64,000 nt of DNA, from positions 3,286,001 through 3,350,000 of the forward strand of contig NZ_CP042431.1 in NCBI RefSeq assembly GCF_007970185.1, read 5' to 3'. The stretch is from Pseudobacter ginsenosidimutans (GTDB lineage: Bacteria; Bacteroidota; Bacteroidia; Chitinophagales; Chitinophagaceae). The notes below the pieces were generated by a model. The model was given only the letters and a program-made list of their open reading frames with translations. It did no database searches and was not told where the DNA came from. The translations under genes were made by a program, and so were the position numbers. Of this stretch, positions 26,325 through 35,270 are shown in pieces. Position 1 is the first letter of the stretch; each line of letters opens with the position of its first letter.

Positions 26325-26750
26325 CTATTTGGATTCTTTTTCTTTCGCTTTTTCGCCTTTTACTTTATCCTTCCTGTCTTTCCAATGTTTTTTGTCGCCT
26401 TTCCTGTGCTCTTTTGCTTTTTCTCCCCACTGTTTCATTTTCTCTCTTTGCTCGGGAGTGAGGATGGCATCGGTCTTTTCTTTCCTTTCTTTCATGATAG
26501 CGGCTCCCCTGGTGCCGCGTTCTTCCTGGCTAAGGCTTTTATCGTCACGCAATGCCTGCATTTTTGCTTTGGTGTCTGCATTGATGGCTTTCATCTTTTC
26601 ACTTTGTTCCTGGGAGAGGTTCAGTTCTTCCTTCATTTTGGCTCTGGCCTCAGACTTATGATGAGAACGGATAGTGTCTCTTTTTTCCTGGGCAGATGCA
26701 GCAAATTGAACACCAATCACTGCAAGGGCCAATACGATGATTTTTTTCAT
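26325..26750 (-). CDS. Secreted Spy/CpxP-like helical protein
   Basis: The 141-residue protein has a signal peptide (MKKIIVLALAVIGVQFAASAQ) and is otherwise helical and very rich in Lys and Glu. Two LTxxQ-like motifs are visible ('LNLSQEQSEKMK' and 'ILTPEQREKMKQW'), as in periplasmic Spy/CpxP/heavy-metal-sensor proteins, which act as chaperones or stress sensors. The C-terminal 35 residues are almost all Lys, Glu, Asp and His. No sensor kinase is next to it. Function by family resemblance only. Confidence 0.7.
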   Translation of the reverse strand: MKKIIVLALAVIGVQFAASAQEKRDTIRSHHKSEARAKMKEELNLSQEQSEKMKAINADTKAKMQALRDDKSLSQEERGTRGAAIMKERKEKTDAILTPEQREKMKQWGEKAKEHRKGDKKHWKDRKDKVKGEKAKEKESK

Positions 26751-26929
26751 CTGTTTATTTTTTATTGTTTTTAATGGTCAGATGGAATGCCTGAAATGTT
26801 CATTCAAAGGGATGCTACATTTATGGGCATTTCATGTATACCTTTTTTGATGAGAGATAATATTGTTCTGCGGGCCCCGTGGGGTGCAGTACTTAGAGGG
26901 GAAAGCAGGCCGGAAGTTTAATGTGGGTA

Positions 26930-28153
26930 TCAGAAATCCTGCGACAGCTCATCTACTTTGTTCTCAACGCCGTAGAAGGATGCCAGTTTGCGGATCACGC
27001 CTTCTACCAGTGCATCGGGGCAACTGGCGCCGCTGGTGATCAGGATCCTGGCAGGCGAAGAAGCAGGGAGATAGTCCACCACAAACTGCTCATCTTTCTG
27101 GTGATAATTGTAATGAAGGATATTCTTGCCGTTGATCAGTTTCTCTTCAGAGTTGATGAAATAAGTAGGCAGTTTGAGCTCGCAGAGCTCTACCAGGTGT
27201 GTACTGTTGCTTGAATTGTATCCGCCCACCACGATGGCCATATCGGCCGGAGTGTGGAGCATATGTGTAACGGCGGTCTGGTTGTCGTTAGTGGCGTAGC
27301 AGAGCGTATCGCGGGTATCGGCAAATCGTTCCCCGATAGTCTTTTCATCGAGATCATAATGATTGCTGATGGTTTGTTTGAGGTAATCGGCAATGGCCTG
27401 TGTATCGGTGGCCAGCTGTGTGGTTTGGTTCACCACGCCGATACGCTGCAGGTCTTTGGTTACATCGAAACCTTCAGAGAAGCGGCCTGCAAACAGGGTG
27501 TAGAATTCATCAGGATCGGCAGTGCCGGTGATGAATGCGGCCAGTAATTCTGCTTCCTTCATATCGTTCACCACCACTGCAGGTGCATTGTAAGCGGCGT
27601 GTGAAAATGTGGCGCGGGTTTCTTCATGTTTCGGTTTGCCGTGGATCACGATGCTGTAGCCTTTTTTGGCGATCTGCTCGCTTCTGTTCCAGACCTTCTC
27701 CACGAACGGGCAGGTAGTATTGTATTTTTCTGTAGGGATGCCCAGCTGATTGAGTTTTTCTTCAATGGCCAGCGTAGTGCCGAAGGCCGGGATGATCACC
27801 ACATCATCAGCAGTGAGCTGCTCGAAGGGGATGAGCTGTTTCCCGTAAGTGTCCTGTAAAAACTCAACGCCCTTTTCGATCAGGTCTGCATTCACCTGCG
27901 GGTTGTGGATCATTTCGCTGAGGAGGAAAATGCGTTTGCCGGGATTCTCTTCGATAGTGCGGAAAGAAATCTCGATGGCATTTTCCACGCCATAGCAGAA
28001 ACCGAAATGCCGCGCCAGGAAGATCTGTAAAGGACCGAAGTTGAGCAGGGTAGGCGTGAAGTCTTTCTTCATTTTATCCTGCTGCTTGCGTTTGTTCTTT
28101 ACAGCGCTGATAAGCGGACTGCGGTAAATGACCGGAACGTTGAAGGTTTTCAT
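26930..28153 (-). CDS. ispH: 4-hydroxy-3-methylbut-2-enyl diphosphate reductase
   Basis: The 407-residue protein makes IPP and DMAPP in the last step of the MEP pathway, using a [4Fe-4S] cluster. Its three cluster cysteines are in 'HFGFCYGVENA', 'NTTCPFVEKVWNR' and 'SGASCPDALVEG'; 'SNSTHLVELCE' fits the substrate site. I start it at MKTFNVPVIYRSPLISAV (28153), giving an N-terminal extension found in Bacteroidota members; upstream sequence in frame is antisense to the GH13 gene. MKKDFTPT at 28072 is the alternative. A -7 element ends five bases before the chosen ATG. Confidence 0.92.
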   Translation of the reverse strand: MKTFNVPVIYRSPLISAVKNKRKQQDKMKKDFTPTLLNFGPLQIFLARHFGFCYGVENAIEISFRTIEENPGKRIFLLSEMIHNPQVNADLIEKGVEFLQDTYGKQLIPFEQLTADDVVIIPAFGTTLAIEEKLNQLGIPTEKYNTTCPFVEKVWNRSEQIAKKGYSIVIHGKPKHEETRATFSHAAYNAPAVVVNDMKEAELLAAFITGTADPDEFYTLFAGRFSEGFDVTKDLQRIGVVNQTTQLATDTQAIADYLKQTISNHYDLDEKTIGERFADTRDTLCYATNDNQTAVTHMLHTPADMAIVVGGYNSSNSTHLVELCELKLPTYFINSEEKLINGKNILHYNYHQKDEQFVVDYLPASSPARILITSGASCPDALVEGVIRKLASFYGVENKVDELSQDF

Positions 28154-28158
28154 CCCGG

Positions 28159-28166
28159 CAAAGGTA
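28159..28166 (-). promoter_or_regulatory. -7 promoter element next to ispH start
   Basis: The reverse strand reads TACCTTTG and ends five bases before the ATG at 28153. A CAA (reverse TTG) at 28183-28185 gives a 16-base spacer, shorter than usual. The transcript may be leaderless. Confidence 0.5.
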
Positions 28167-28252
28167 GGAAATAAGAATCTTTCAAAGCTTATCTGTGCGC
28201 CACTAACAGGCGTAGTGCCGGCAGGCATATATTTATGAATTATATTCGCAAT

Positions 28253-29521
28253 ATGGCTAGAAAATTCCCTGCAGTTCCCTGGATGCAGTCCGCTACCCTC
28301 TATGAAGTGAACGTACGACAATACACGCCTGAAGGCAGTTTCAACGCATTCGCCTCCCATCTTCCCCGTCTGGCGGACATGGGCGTGCAAATGCTTTGGT
28401 TCATGCCCATCACACCTATCAGCCTGACAGGCCGGAAGGGCTCACTCGGTAGCTACTATGCCTGTTCAGATTATGTTTCTGTAAACCCCGAGTTCGGTAA
28501 CCTCGATGATTTCCGGAATCTTGTTCATCAGGCACACTCGCTTGGCATGAAAGTGATTATCGACTGGGTAGCCAATCATACCGGAACGGATCATGTATGG
28601 ACGCAAACGCATCCGCAATTCTATAAAAAGAATGCAGCGGGAGAGTTCTACGATACCCATGGCTGGGATGATGTGATCGATCTCAACTATTACGATCAGC
28701 CCATGCGCCGCAAGATGATCGAAGCCATGAAATTCTGGATCGATGAATGTGATATCGATGGCTTCCGTTGCGATATGGCGCATCTTGTTCCGCGCGATTT
28801 CTGGCAGCAGGCGCGTACTGCCCTCGATCCCCTGAAGCCATTGTTCTGGCTGGCCGAAACGGAGGATCTCCATTACCTGGATGTATTCGACAGCTGCTAT
28901 GCCTGGCGCTGGATGCATGCCACTGAAAAATATTTCCGCCGCGAAACCGATCTCAGAAGCCTGGTACAACTACTAAGCACATACGAAAAAGATTTCCCTG
29001 AAGGAACCCTGCCACTTTTCTTCACCTCCAATCATGACGAGAACAGCTGGAATGGCACAGAGTTCGAGAAGTACGGAGATGCCGCCAGGCTGCTGGCTGT
29101 ATTTTCCTTCACCTGGCATGGCATGCCACTCATTTACAGTGGCCAGGAACTGCCCAATCACAAGCGCCTTAAATTCTTCGATAAGGATGAGATCGAATGG
29201 ACGGACCAACTTGAACTGCACGAGTTCTTTCGATCCCTCATCCGTTTGCATGCAACGCATCCTGCCATTCTCGCGGGAGCAGCCGCCAGGCCGCAGTGGG
29301 CGGCAACGGACAAAAACGAAGCGGTGCTTGCATTCACCAGAACGCATCAGAACAGCGAGCTGCTGGTTATCCTGAATTGTTCATCATCTTCCCTGGTAGT
29401 TCAATTTCCTTCTCCCGCAGTGAATGGCGCCTACACTGATGCTATTTCCGGTAACTCAATAGAGCTGCATTCATCTGCTATTGAACTACCGCCTTACGGT
29501 TATTTTGCGGGTATACGATAG
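28253..29521 (+). CDS. GH13 alpha-amylase-family glycosidase, cytosolic
   Basis: The protein (422 residues from 28253; an ATG at 28235 adds six) has no signal peptide. The four GH13 regions are present: 'DWVANH', 'GFRCDMAH' with the nucleophile Asp (about residue 174), 'AETE' with the acid Glu (about 202), and 'FTSNHDENSW' with the transition-state Asp. A short beta-sheet C-domain follows. It should cleave or rearrange alpha-glucans or maltodextrins in the cytoplasm; exact specificity is not readable. It is divergent from ispH, about 100 bases apart. Confidence 0.9.
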   Translation: MARKFPAVPWMQSATLYEVNVRQYTPEGSFNAFASHLPRLADMGVQMLWFMPITPISLTGRKGSLGSYYACSDYVSVNPEFGNLDDFRNLVHQAHSLGMKVIIDWVANHTGTDHVWTQTHPQFYKKNAAGEFYDTHGWDDVIDLNYYDQPMRRKMIEAMKFWIDECDIDGFRCDMAHLVPRDFWQQARTALDPLKPLFWLAETEDLHYLDVFDSCYAWRWMHATEKYFRRETDLRSLVQLLSTYEKDFPEGTLPLFFTSNHDENSWNGTEFEKYGDAARLLAVFSFTWHGMPLIYSGQELPNHKRLKFFDKDEIEWTDQLELHEFFRSLIRLHATHPAILAGAAARPQWAATDKNEAVLAFTRTHQNSELLVILNCSSSSLVVQFPSPAVNGAYTDAISGNSIELHSSAIELPPYGYFAGIR

Positions 29522-29541
29522 AGGGTGTGGAAGGGATAATC

Positions 29542-29573
29542 AAAAAAAATCCCCGGCAAAAACTGCCAGGGAT
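29542..29573 (-). terminator. Terminator of the HtrA gene
   Basis: The reverse strand has ATCCCTGGCA, a five-base loop, TGCCGGGGAT and then eight T, 27 bases past the protease stop. Confidence 0.8.
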
Positions 29574-29599
29574 CTGATTACGTTTATGAAAAGTTCTGC

Positions 29600-31108
29600 T
29601 TAGTTGTTCAGATTGATCACGATCGGATAAATTCCTTCATATCCGGGGTACATGCCTTCCAGCTTAACGGACCCTGTAGCTTCATCAAGCACTTTCCTCA
29701 GCTCTTCTACGGATTTCACCTCTTTGTTGTTCGCTTTCAGGATCACATATCCTTCCTGGATCCGCACTTTGCTCAGTACGCCGAGTGGTCTGATGGCTTT
29801 GATGACCACGCCACCATTGATGCCATATTCCTTTGCATCGTTTTTGCCGAGTGTCTGCAGATCTGCTCCCAGTTTATCGAGATTGGAATTCTTTACCATA
29901 TCGGTAGTTCCGGAAATATTGCGGAGTGTTGCACTATTGGTGTATTCTTTTCCATCTCTCCTGTAAGTAATTGTAATCTTATCGCCGGGGCGGTAGGTGG
30001 CAATCTGACCAACCATATCAGCACCTGATAAAACGGGTACTCCATTGATCTTGGTAATGTAGTCTCCCTTTTTAACACCGGCGGCTTCCGCAGCTCCTGA
30101 AGGCGACACTTCAGCTACATAAATACCATTCTCGTCTTTAATGCCAGCTCTGCTTTTTTCCTCATCGGGAACTCCTTCCGGCGCATATTGTATACCAAGG
30201 TATGCTCTTTGCACTGTACCATGTTTCATCAGGTCAGAAACAATCTTCTTCACGATGTTCACAGGAATAGTGAAAGAATAACCAGCATAGGCGCCTGTGG
30301 GCGATGCAATAGCTGAGTTGATACCGATCAGTTTGCCGTCAGTGGTGATGAGCGGACCACCGGAGTTACCAGGGTTAACGGCAGCGTCAGTCTGGATGAA
30401 AGACTCAACGGGGCTATCGCTCTGGCGACGGTTGATTTCCAGTGTACGGCCTTTGGCACTCACTATACCGGCAGTAACAGTGGTCTCTAACGTTAAGGGG
30501 TAACCTACGGCCAGCACCCATTGCCCAACTTTCACATCATCGGAGTTACCATAGATGAGGAAGGGCAGGTTCTTGGCGTCGATCTTGATCACGGCCAGGT
30601 CACTGCTGGGGTCAGCGGCGATCAGTTTTGCCTTGAATACTTTCTTATTGTTAAGTGTAACGGTGATCTCATCTGCACCACTCACTACGTGATTGTTGGT
30701 TACGATATAACCGTCTTCACTGATGATGGCGCCGGAACCGGAAGCCATCTGAGGGATGGAACGCATGCGGCCGCCGCCACCGCCGAAGAAATCGTCCAGG
30801 TCCATATCAAACAGTTCACTGAACGGACTGCGGGGCAGGTTATTGCTGACCTGGCGCGTGGCTTTTGTTTTGATATGCACTGTTGCGGGAATAGCTGCAC
30901 CGGCGGCGGCTGTGAAATCTACAGCTGCAGCTTCGCCGAGACCATTGAACCCAGCATAATTGGAGGGCACTTTGCCGGTGTCGTTATTGTCCTGGCTGTT
31001 CTGATAAACATAAGTACCACTCTTTGAAAAGTGATTATACATCCAGAGTGTACCAACAGTGGTAGCAGCACTGAGAATGACAACCGCTACAATTTGTTTC
31101 AACTTCAT
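29600..31108 (-). CDS. HtrA/DegP-type serine protease
   Basis: The 502-residue protein has an N-terminal membrane anchor or signal (residues about 5-24), a trypsin-like domain with the triad His140 ('VTNNHVVSGA'), Asp170 ('SSDLAVIKI') and Ser249 ('NPGNSGGPL'), and two PDZ domains (about residues 285-385 and 400-500). It contains a glycine-rich loop after 'DMDLDDFF'. These proteases degrade or refold damaged envelope proteins in the periplasm. A lone gene with a terminator; a possible -7 element (TACATTTG, reverse strand 31272-31265) would give a long leader of about 150 bases. Confidence 0.93.
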   Translation of the reverse strand: MKLKQIVAVVILSAATTVGTLWMYNHFSKSGTYVYQNSQDNNDTGKVPSNYAGFNGLGEAAAVDFTAAAGAAIPATVHIKTKATRQVSNNLPRSPFSELFDMDLDDFFGGGGGRMRSIPQMASGSGAIISEDGYIVTNNHVVSGADEITVTLNNKKVFKAKLIAADPSSDLAVIKIDAKNLPFLIYGNSDDVKVGQWVLAVGYPLTLETTVTAGIVSAKGRTLEINRRQSDSPVESFIQTDAAVNPGNSGGPLITTDGKLIGINSAIASPTGAYAGYSFTIPVNIVKKIVSDLMKHGTVQRAYLGIQYAPEGVPDEEKSRAGIKDENGIYVAEVSPSGAAEAAGVKKGDYITKINGVPVLSGADMVGQIATYRPGDKITITYRRDGKEYTNSATLRNISGTTDMVKNSNLDKLGADLQTLGKNDAKEYGINGGVVIKAIRPLGVLSKVRIQEGYVILKANNKEVKSVEELRKVLDEATGSVKLEGMYPGYEGIYPIVINLNN

Positions 31109-31335
31109 ATTGCGACAATTTTGGAATATTTCAATTTAAATGTAGTAAACCCGTTTCAAATTACATGCCTAAGCACAAACAAATTAACGCCTAAAAATAA
31201 CGACAGTTAATCCGCAAAACACGTTTAACAATTAATTTACTAAAGTCTTCGTACTTCGTTGATACAAATGTAGGGTAAAGTCATGATTGCCAGAATGGGC
31301 TTATGAATTCTTGTCACAATTATTTACATGATTTG

Positions 31336-32334
31336 TCACAGCTCCAGCAAAAATTGCAGTGTGTCTGCGCCATCTGCATAATCTGTGAGCGAAGGCTGCT
31401 GAGCCTGACCAAAGGGAAGATGGTTGATGCCTGCGATTGCCTGTATATCGTTATTGGCGGACAGCGATGTTTCCACTGCGGCCAGATCTGTATAGAACTC
31501 GTAATTGAGTTGGCTGACAGGCGAGAACACAGACGGGTTCTCATGCAGTATGATACTGTCGTTGGTCATGTAGTACTGCTTGTTGATGATGAGCACGGCC
31601 AGCTGGTAATCGTAATTGTTCTTGTACTTGTTGTGCTCGGCAAACTGGTTGTATTTCCTGAATACATTGAGCAGTGGAAGGAAATCGTAATCCTTCGGAA
31701 CATAGATCTTGGTGATATTCCTGCACCCCATTCCGAAGTATTCATGCACATCATCTGCAAGTTTGCCGAGATCCGCTTCTGATTCATTTCCGTCGAGAAT
31801 GGCAACGGACGTGCGGTTGCGGCGGATGATATGCGGGTATTTCTTGAAATAATAATCGAAGTAGCGGGCAGAATTGTTGCTGCCGGTGGCAATATAGGCA
31901 TCGCATCCCTTGAGCATGGTCTCAAACCTGATCAGTTCCTTCGTTTGTGCATCCCATTCATACAATTGCTCCACCAGGTGTTTGAGCAGGGTTTCATCTC
32001 TGGACGAGAGTTTGATGGTTTGGCGGTGACCGCTGATGAATACGCAGAGGAAATCATGGAATCCTACCAGCGGAATATTGCCGGCCATAATGATGCCCAC
32101 ATTTTTGGGATGAGGGTTTTCTGCGGGTATTTTGTATTGGGTGGCCCAGGCGGAAAGCTTATCTTTTGCCAGGAAATGGGTGGCGATGCGGTTGGCGGCA
32201 AGCTGAATGAATTCAGGCGTAAACCAGGCATTTTCCCTGGAAGCCCGTTCCACAGCGGTTTGCCAGGGTTCTCCGTCTGCTGAAATATACTGTCCCAATC
32301 TTTCCAATAAATCAAGCCTATTTTGTAAATTCAT
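31336..32334 (-). CDS. Acyl-CoA reductase, LuxC-like
   Basis: The 332-residue protein resembles the LuxC/acyl-CoA reductase branch of the aldehyde-dehydrogenase superfamily: '[22 protein letters not shown]', '[21 protein letters not shown]', '[10 protein letters not shown]' and '[15 protein letters not shown]', where the Cys of GMGCRN is the expected acyl nucleophile. It should reduce a fatty acyl-CoA to an aldehyde with NAD(P)H. The gene is divergent from a ferredoxin gene, with starts 57 bases apart. Confidence 0.85.
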   Translation of the reverse strand: MNLQNRLDLLERLGQYISADGEPWQTAVERASRENAWFTPEFIQLAANRIATHFLAKDKLSAWATQYKIPAENPHPKNVGIIMAGNIPLVGFHDFLCVFISGHRQTIKLSSRDETLLKHLVEQLYEWDAQTKELIRFETMLKGCDAYIATGSNNSARYFDYYFKKYPHIIRRNRTSVAILDGNESEADLGKLADDVHEYFGMGCRNITKIYVPKDYDFLPLLNVFRKYNQFAEHNKYKNNYDYQLAVLIINKQYYMTNDSIILHENPSVFSPVSQLNYEFYTDLAAVETSLSANNDIQAIAGINHLPFGQAQQPSLTDYADGADTLQFLLEL

Positions 32335-32341
32335 TACAACT

Positions 32342-32362
32342 TATATTTGTGGTGCAAAAATA
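32342..32362. promoter_or_regulatory. Back-to-back -7 elements of reductase and ferredoxin genes
   Basis: TATATTTG (32342-32349) faces the ferredoxin gene and TATTTTTG on the reverse strand (32362-32355) faces the acyl-CoA reductase gene. The two elements cross, so the two transcription starts overlap or compete. Confidence 0.45.
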
Positions 32363-32391
32363 GGATTCAACCCATTAAAATTGATGAGTAT

Positions 32392-32739
32392 ATGGCAATC
32401 AAAATAACTGAAGAATGTATTAATTGCGGAGCCTGCGAACCTGAATGTCCTAATAATGCCATTTATGAAGGCGGTGTGGAATGGGCTATCACAGACGGAA
32501 CCTCCATCAAAGGGCCCTTTACCCTGCTGGATGGCACTGTGATGGATGCAGATCAGCGCAATGCTCCCATCAGTGTGGATACATATTATATCGTTCCCAA
32601 TAAATGTACTGAGTGCCAGGGCTTTCATGAAGAGCCCCAGTGCGCAGCGGTTTGCCCTGTAGACTGCTGTGTGCCTGATGAAATGTACCAGGAAACGGTA
32701 GAGGAACTGATGGCCAAAAAAGAGAAGCTGCACGTATAA
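32392..32739 (+). CDS. Ferredoxin with two [4Fe-4S] clusters
   Basis: The 115-residue protein starts [20 protein letters not shown] (32392) and has a second cluster motif with the wider '[18 protein letters not shown]' spacing (C-x2-C-x8-C-x3-CP). This is the Allochromatium/Alvin-type layout. It carries low-potential electrons in the cytosol. A TATATTTG -7 element (32342-32349) gives a leader of about 40 bases and is shared back-to-back with the promoter of the acyl-CoA reductase gene. Confidence 0.9.
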   Translation: MAIKITEECINCGACEPECPNNAIYEGGVEWAITDGTSIKGPFTLLDGTVMDADQRNAPISVDTYYIVPNKCTECQGFHEEPQCAAVCPVDCCVPDEMYQETVEELMAKKEKLHV

Positions 32740-32870
32740 AAGCCGCTCCATGCCAAATTAACACCCTGTAAATTTGGAAAGGGCCTCTCCGGAGTTGTAA
32801 CTTACGAGTACACAAATAGTGATTGTAGCCATGTGCTACTTTATTAAAGGCGGGTGATATTTCCCGCTAT

Positions 32871-32912
32871 GAAGGTGAAGGGATAACGTCCTTCACCTTT
32901 CTTATTTTTTTT
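32871..32912 (+). terminator. Intrinsic terminator before ddl
   Basis: A 10-bp stem (AAGGTGAAGG/CCTTCACCTT) is followed by a T-rich tract ending in eight T. It lies about 130 bases after the ferredoxin stop and separates it from ddl. Confidence 0.8.
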
Positions 32913-32948
32913 CGTTTATTTGCTTAAAATTCAGACACAAACAATCTA

Positions 32949-33944
32949 ATGAAACCTGCTATTGCCTTCGTTACAGGCGGTTATTCTTCGGAATCCGTTA
33001 TCTCCTACAAAAGCGCCGTTACTATCGAAAACAACCTGGATACAGAAAAATATGATGTATACAGGATCGATCTGACCCCCGATGGTTGGTTTCACCAAAC
33101 CAAGGCTGGTGAGAAAATAAATGTAGACAAGAGTGATTTCTCCCTTCAGATCGCCGGAAAGAAGATCCTTTTCGATGCCGCCCTGATCGGTATCCACGGC
33201 ACTCCGGGAGAGGACGGCAGGCTGCAGGGGTATTTAGATCTGTTGAATATTCCTTACAATACCTGTGATACAGCCAGTTCTGCTATCACTTTCAATAAGC
33301 GTTACAGCGTGGCCGTAGCCGGATTTGCCGGAGTGAATGTGGCCCGTTCGGTACATATTTTCAAATCACATCCGCTCAGTGCTGAAGAGGTGCTGCAGCA
33401 ATTGTCGCTTCCCGTGTTTGTAAAGCCCAATAATGGCGGATCCAGCATCGGAATGAGTAAAGTGAACAAAGCTGAAGAACTGGCAGGGGCTTTGCTTAAA
33501 GCATTCGCGGAAGACGACCAGGTGCTGGTGGAAGAGTTCATCCAGGGCCGTGAATTCACAGTAGGTGTGATCAGGACCACCAAAGAGCTGCTGGTTTTGC
33601 CGATTACTGAAGTTCGGAGCAAGAACGAATTCTTCGATTTTGAAGCCAAATACCAGGGCCTCAATGAAGAAACAACACCGGCGCAGATCAGCGATGTCAT
33701 GGCCGATAAAGTACGTTCCACTGCCCGTAAGATCTATGACGCGCTGAATTGCCGCGGTGTGGTGAGAATGGATTTCATTTACAACGAAGCAAAGGATGCT
33801 CCTTTCTTCCTGGAAGTGAATACCATTCCCGGTCAAAGCGAAGCCAGCATTGTACCACAGCAGGTGCGCGCCATGGGATGGACTTTGAAAGGATTGTATA
33901 CAGAAATGATCGAAGACGCATTGAGCCGTAAAAAAAGCTCATAA
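32949..33944 (+). CDS. ddl: D-alanine--D-alanine ligase
   Basis: The 331-residue ATP-grasp enzyme has 'GIHGTPGEDGRLQGYLDLLNIPY', 'VFVKPNNGGSSIGMSKV', 'EEFIQGREFTVGVI' and 'FFLEVNTIPGQSEASIVPQQ', all conserved in Ddl. It joins two D-Ala for peptidoglycan. It is followed by a PASTA protein after 26 bases and then a rhodanese gene; the PASTA neighbour also points to the cell wall. Confidence 0.95.
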   Translation: MKPAIAFVTGGYSSESVISYKSAVTIENNLDTEKYDVYRIDLTPDGWFHQTKAGEKINVDKSDFSLQIAGKKILFDAALIGIHGTPGEDGRLQGYLDLLNIPYNTCDTASSAITFNKRYSVAVAGFAGVNVARSVHIFKSHPLSAEEVLQQLSLPVFVKPNNGGSSIGMSKVNKAEELAGALLKAFAEDDQVLVEEFIQGREFTVGVIRTTKELLVLPITEVRSKNEFFDFEAKYQGLNEETTPAQISDVMADKVRSTARKIYDALNCRGVVRMDFIYNEAKDAPFFLEVNTIPGQSEASIVPQQVRAMGWTLKGLYTEMIEDALSRKKSS

Positions 33945-33970
33945 TTTATATCATCTAAAATCAATATCGA

Positions 33971-34804
33971 TTGTTCAAATTCATAACCAGCAAACCCCTC
34001 TGGGCAAATATCCTGTTTGCGATCGGACTGATAGTGGTGGCTTTGTTCATCTTCCTAGTGTCCCTCAACTGGATAACAAAGCACGGCGATACGCTGGTGA
34101 TCCCCGCGGTTACCGGAAAAACCTATGATGAAGCGAAGAAGATCCTTGAAGACAAAGGCTTTGATGTAGCAATACAGGACTCTGTATACAACGATACTGC
34201 CGCTGCACTCTCCGTGCTTCGCCAGTTTCCCGATGCCGATGAGTTTGTGAAGGAGAACCGGACCGTATACCTTACCATCAACAGGGCCGTGCCTCCCAAT
34301 ATCGAAATGCCGAACCTGGAAGGGCTCAGTCTTCGCAGCGCGGAAATTGCGCTGAAGCAATACCATCTTAAACTGGGCGATACCACCTTCAAACCTGATT
34401 TTGCCAAGAACTCCGTTCTGGAGCAACATTATAACGGACAACGGATCAAAGCCGGCACCAAACTGCCACAGGGCAGCAGCATCTCACTGGTGCTGGGAAG
34501 CGGACTGGGTACGGATGAATTTGCAGTGCCTGATCTCTTCGGCATGACTTACTCCGAAGCCAGGGTATTGCTGGAATCCATTGGCCTCACGCCCGGAATG
34601 CCAGTGCTGGACCCCGCAGTACGGGATACAGGGAATGCGTATATTTACCGCCAGATCCCCGAACGCATCGGGCCAGACAGACAGATCAACCGGATACGCC
34701 AGGGCCAGGTAATTGACCTCTGGCTCGGTACTACCAAACCTGAACGACCTGCAGCAGATTCCAGCGCAACGCAGGGAGGTCCTACAGAGGAGCGCAATTA
34801 CTAA
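33971..34804 (+). CDS. Membrane-anchored protein with three PASTA domains (TTG start)
   Basis: The 277-residue protein has one N-terminal membrane helix (about residues 12-33) and three PASTA domains (about 38-105, 110-180, 185-260), each opening with a 'VPAVTGKTYDEAKKIL' or 'MPNLEGLSLRSAEIAL'-like segment. PASTA domains bind muropeptides or lipid II in the periplasm; here there is no kinase or penicillin-binding domain. The start must be TTG at 33971, because the next Met is inside the second PASTA domain. It follows ddl by 26 bases, consistent with a cell-wall role. Confidence 0.85.
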   Translation: MFKFITSKPLWANILFAIGLIVVALFIFLVSLNWITKHGDTLVIPAVTGKTYDEAKKILEDKGFDVAIQDSVYNDTAAALSVLRQFPDADEFVKENRTVYLTINRAVPPNIEMPNLEGLSLRSAEIALKQYHLKLGDTTFKPDFAKNSVLEQHYNGQRIKAGTKLPQGSSISLVLGSGLGTDEFAVPDLFGMTYSEARVLLESIGLTPGMPVLDPAVRDTGNAYIYRQIPERIGPDRQINRIRQGQVIDLWLGTTKPERPAADSSATQGGPTEERNY

Positions 34805-34826
34805 CAAACAGATAAAAACTGAAATA

Positions 34827-35132
34827 ATGCAAATCATCACTGCAGAAGAATTAAAGGCACGTCTCGATGCTGGTGAAAAAGTGAATCTCGTTGACGTACG
34901 CGAACCCAATGAGCATGCTGAATTCAATATCGGCGGTCAGCTGTTGCCGTTAGGACAGATCAGGAATTTTGAAACCGATGCCATCGACAACCTGAAAGAT
35001 GCCGAAGTGATCGTGTATTGCCGCAGTGGCAACAGGAGCGGACAAGCCGCAATGCTGCTGGAAACACTGGGCTTTACCAATGTGAACAATCTCGCCGGAG
35101 GCATGATGCGCTGGCAGGAACTGTACAGCTAA
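34827..35132 (+). CDS. Single-domain rhodanese-like protein
   Basis: The 101-residue protein is one rhodanese domain with 'VNLVDVREPNEHAEFNIGG' and the active-site loop 'VYCRSGNRSGQAA' (catalytic Cys in CRSGNR). It should transfer sulfane sulfur in the cytosol. It begins 22 bases after the PASTA gene and ends at a strong terminator, closing the ddl operon. Confidence 0.9.
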   Translation: MQIITAEELKARLDAGEKVNLVDVREPNEHAEFNIGGQLLPLGQIRNFETDAIDNLKDAEVIVYCRSGNRSGQAAMLLETLGFTNVNNLAGGMMRWQELYS

Positions 35133-35152
35133 GAAGCTTCTTATCGATATCG

Positions 35153-35184
35153 AAATGGCCAGCCTGATACAGGTTGGCCATTTT
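35153..35184 (+). terminator. Terminator of the ddl-PASTA-rhodanese operon
   Basis: A long stem (AAATGGCCAGCCTG/CAGGTTGGCCATTT, one G-T pair) with a three-base loop lies 20 bases past the rhodanese stop and runs into TTTTG TTTTG. Confidence 0.85.
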
Positions 35185-35204
35185 GTTTTGGTCAGGTCTG
35201 TTCC

Positions 35205-35242
35205 AAAAAAAAATGAGGCCGTCAGGGTGTTGCGGCCTCATT
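35205..35242 (-). terminator. Terminator of the TonB-receptor gene
   Basis: A perfect 9-bp stem (AATGAGGCC/GGCCTCATT) is followed on the reverse strand by nine T, 28 bases past the receptor stop. Confidence 0.85.
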
Positions 35243-35270
35243 CATTGATCTATGGTTCTTCCGGATGTTT

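Noticed and set aside
28154-28390. N-terminal extension of IspH to the ATG at 28390
   Set aside because: This part is antisense to the GH13 gene and unrelated to IspH; MKTFNVPVIYRS at 28153 fits the family.
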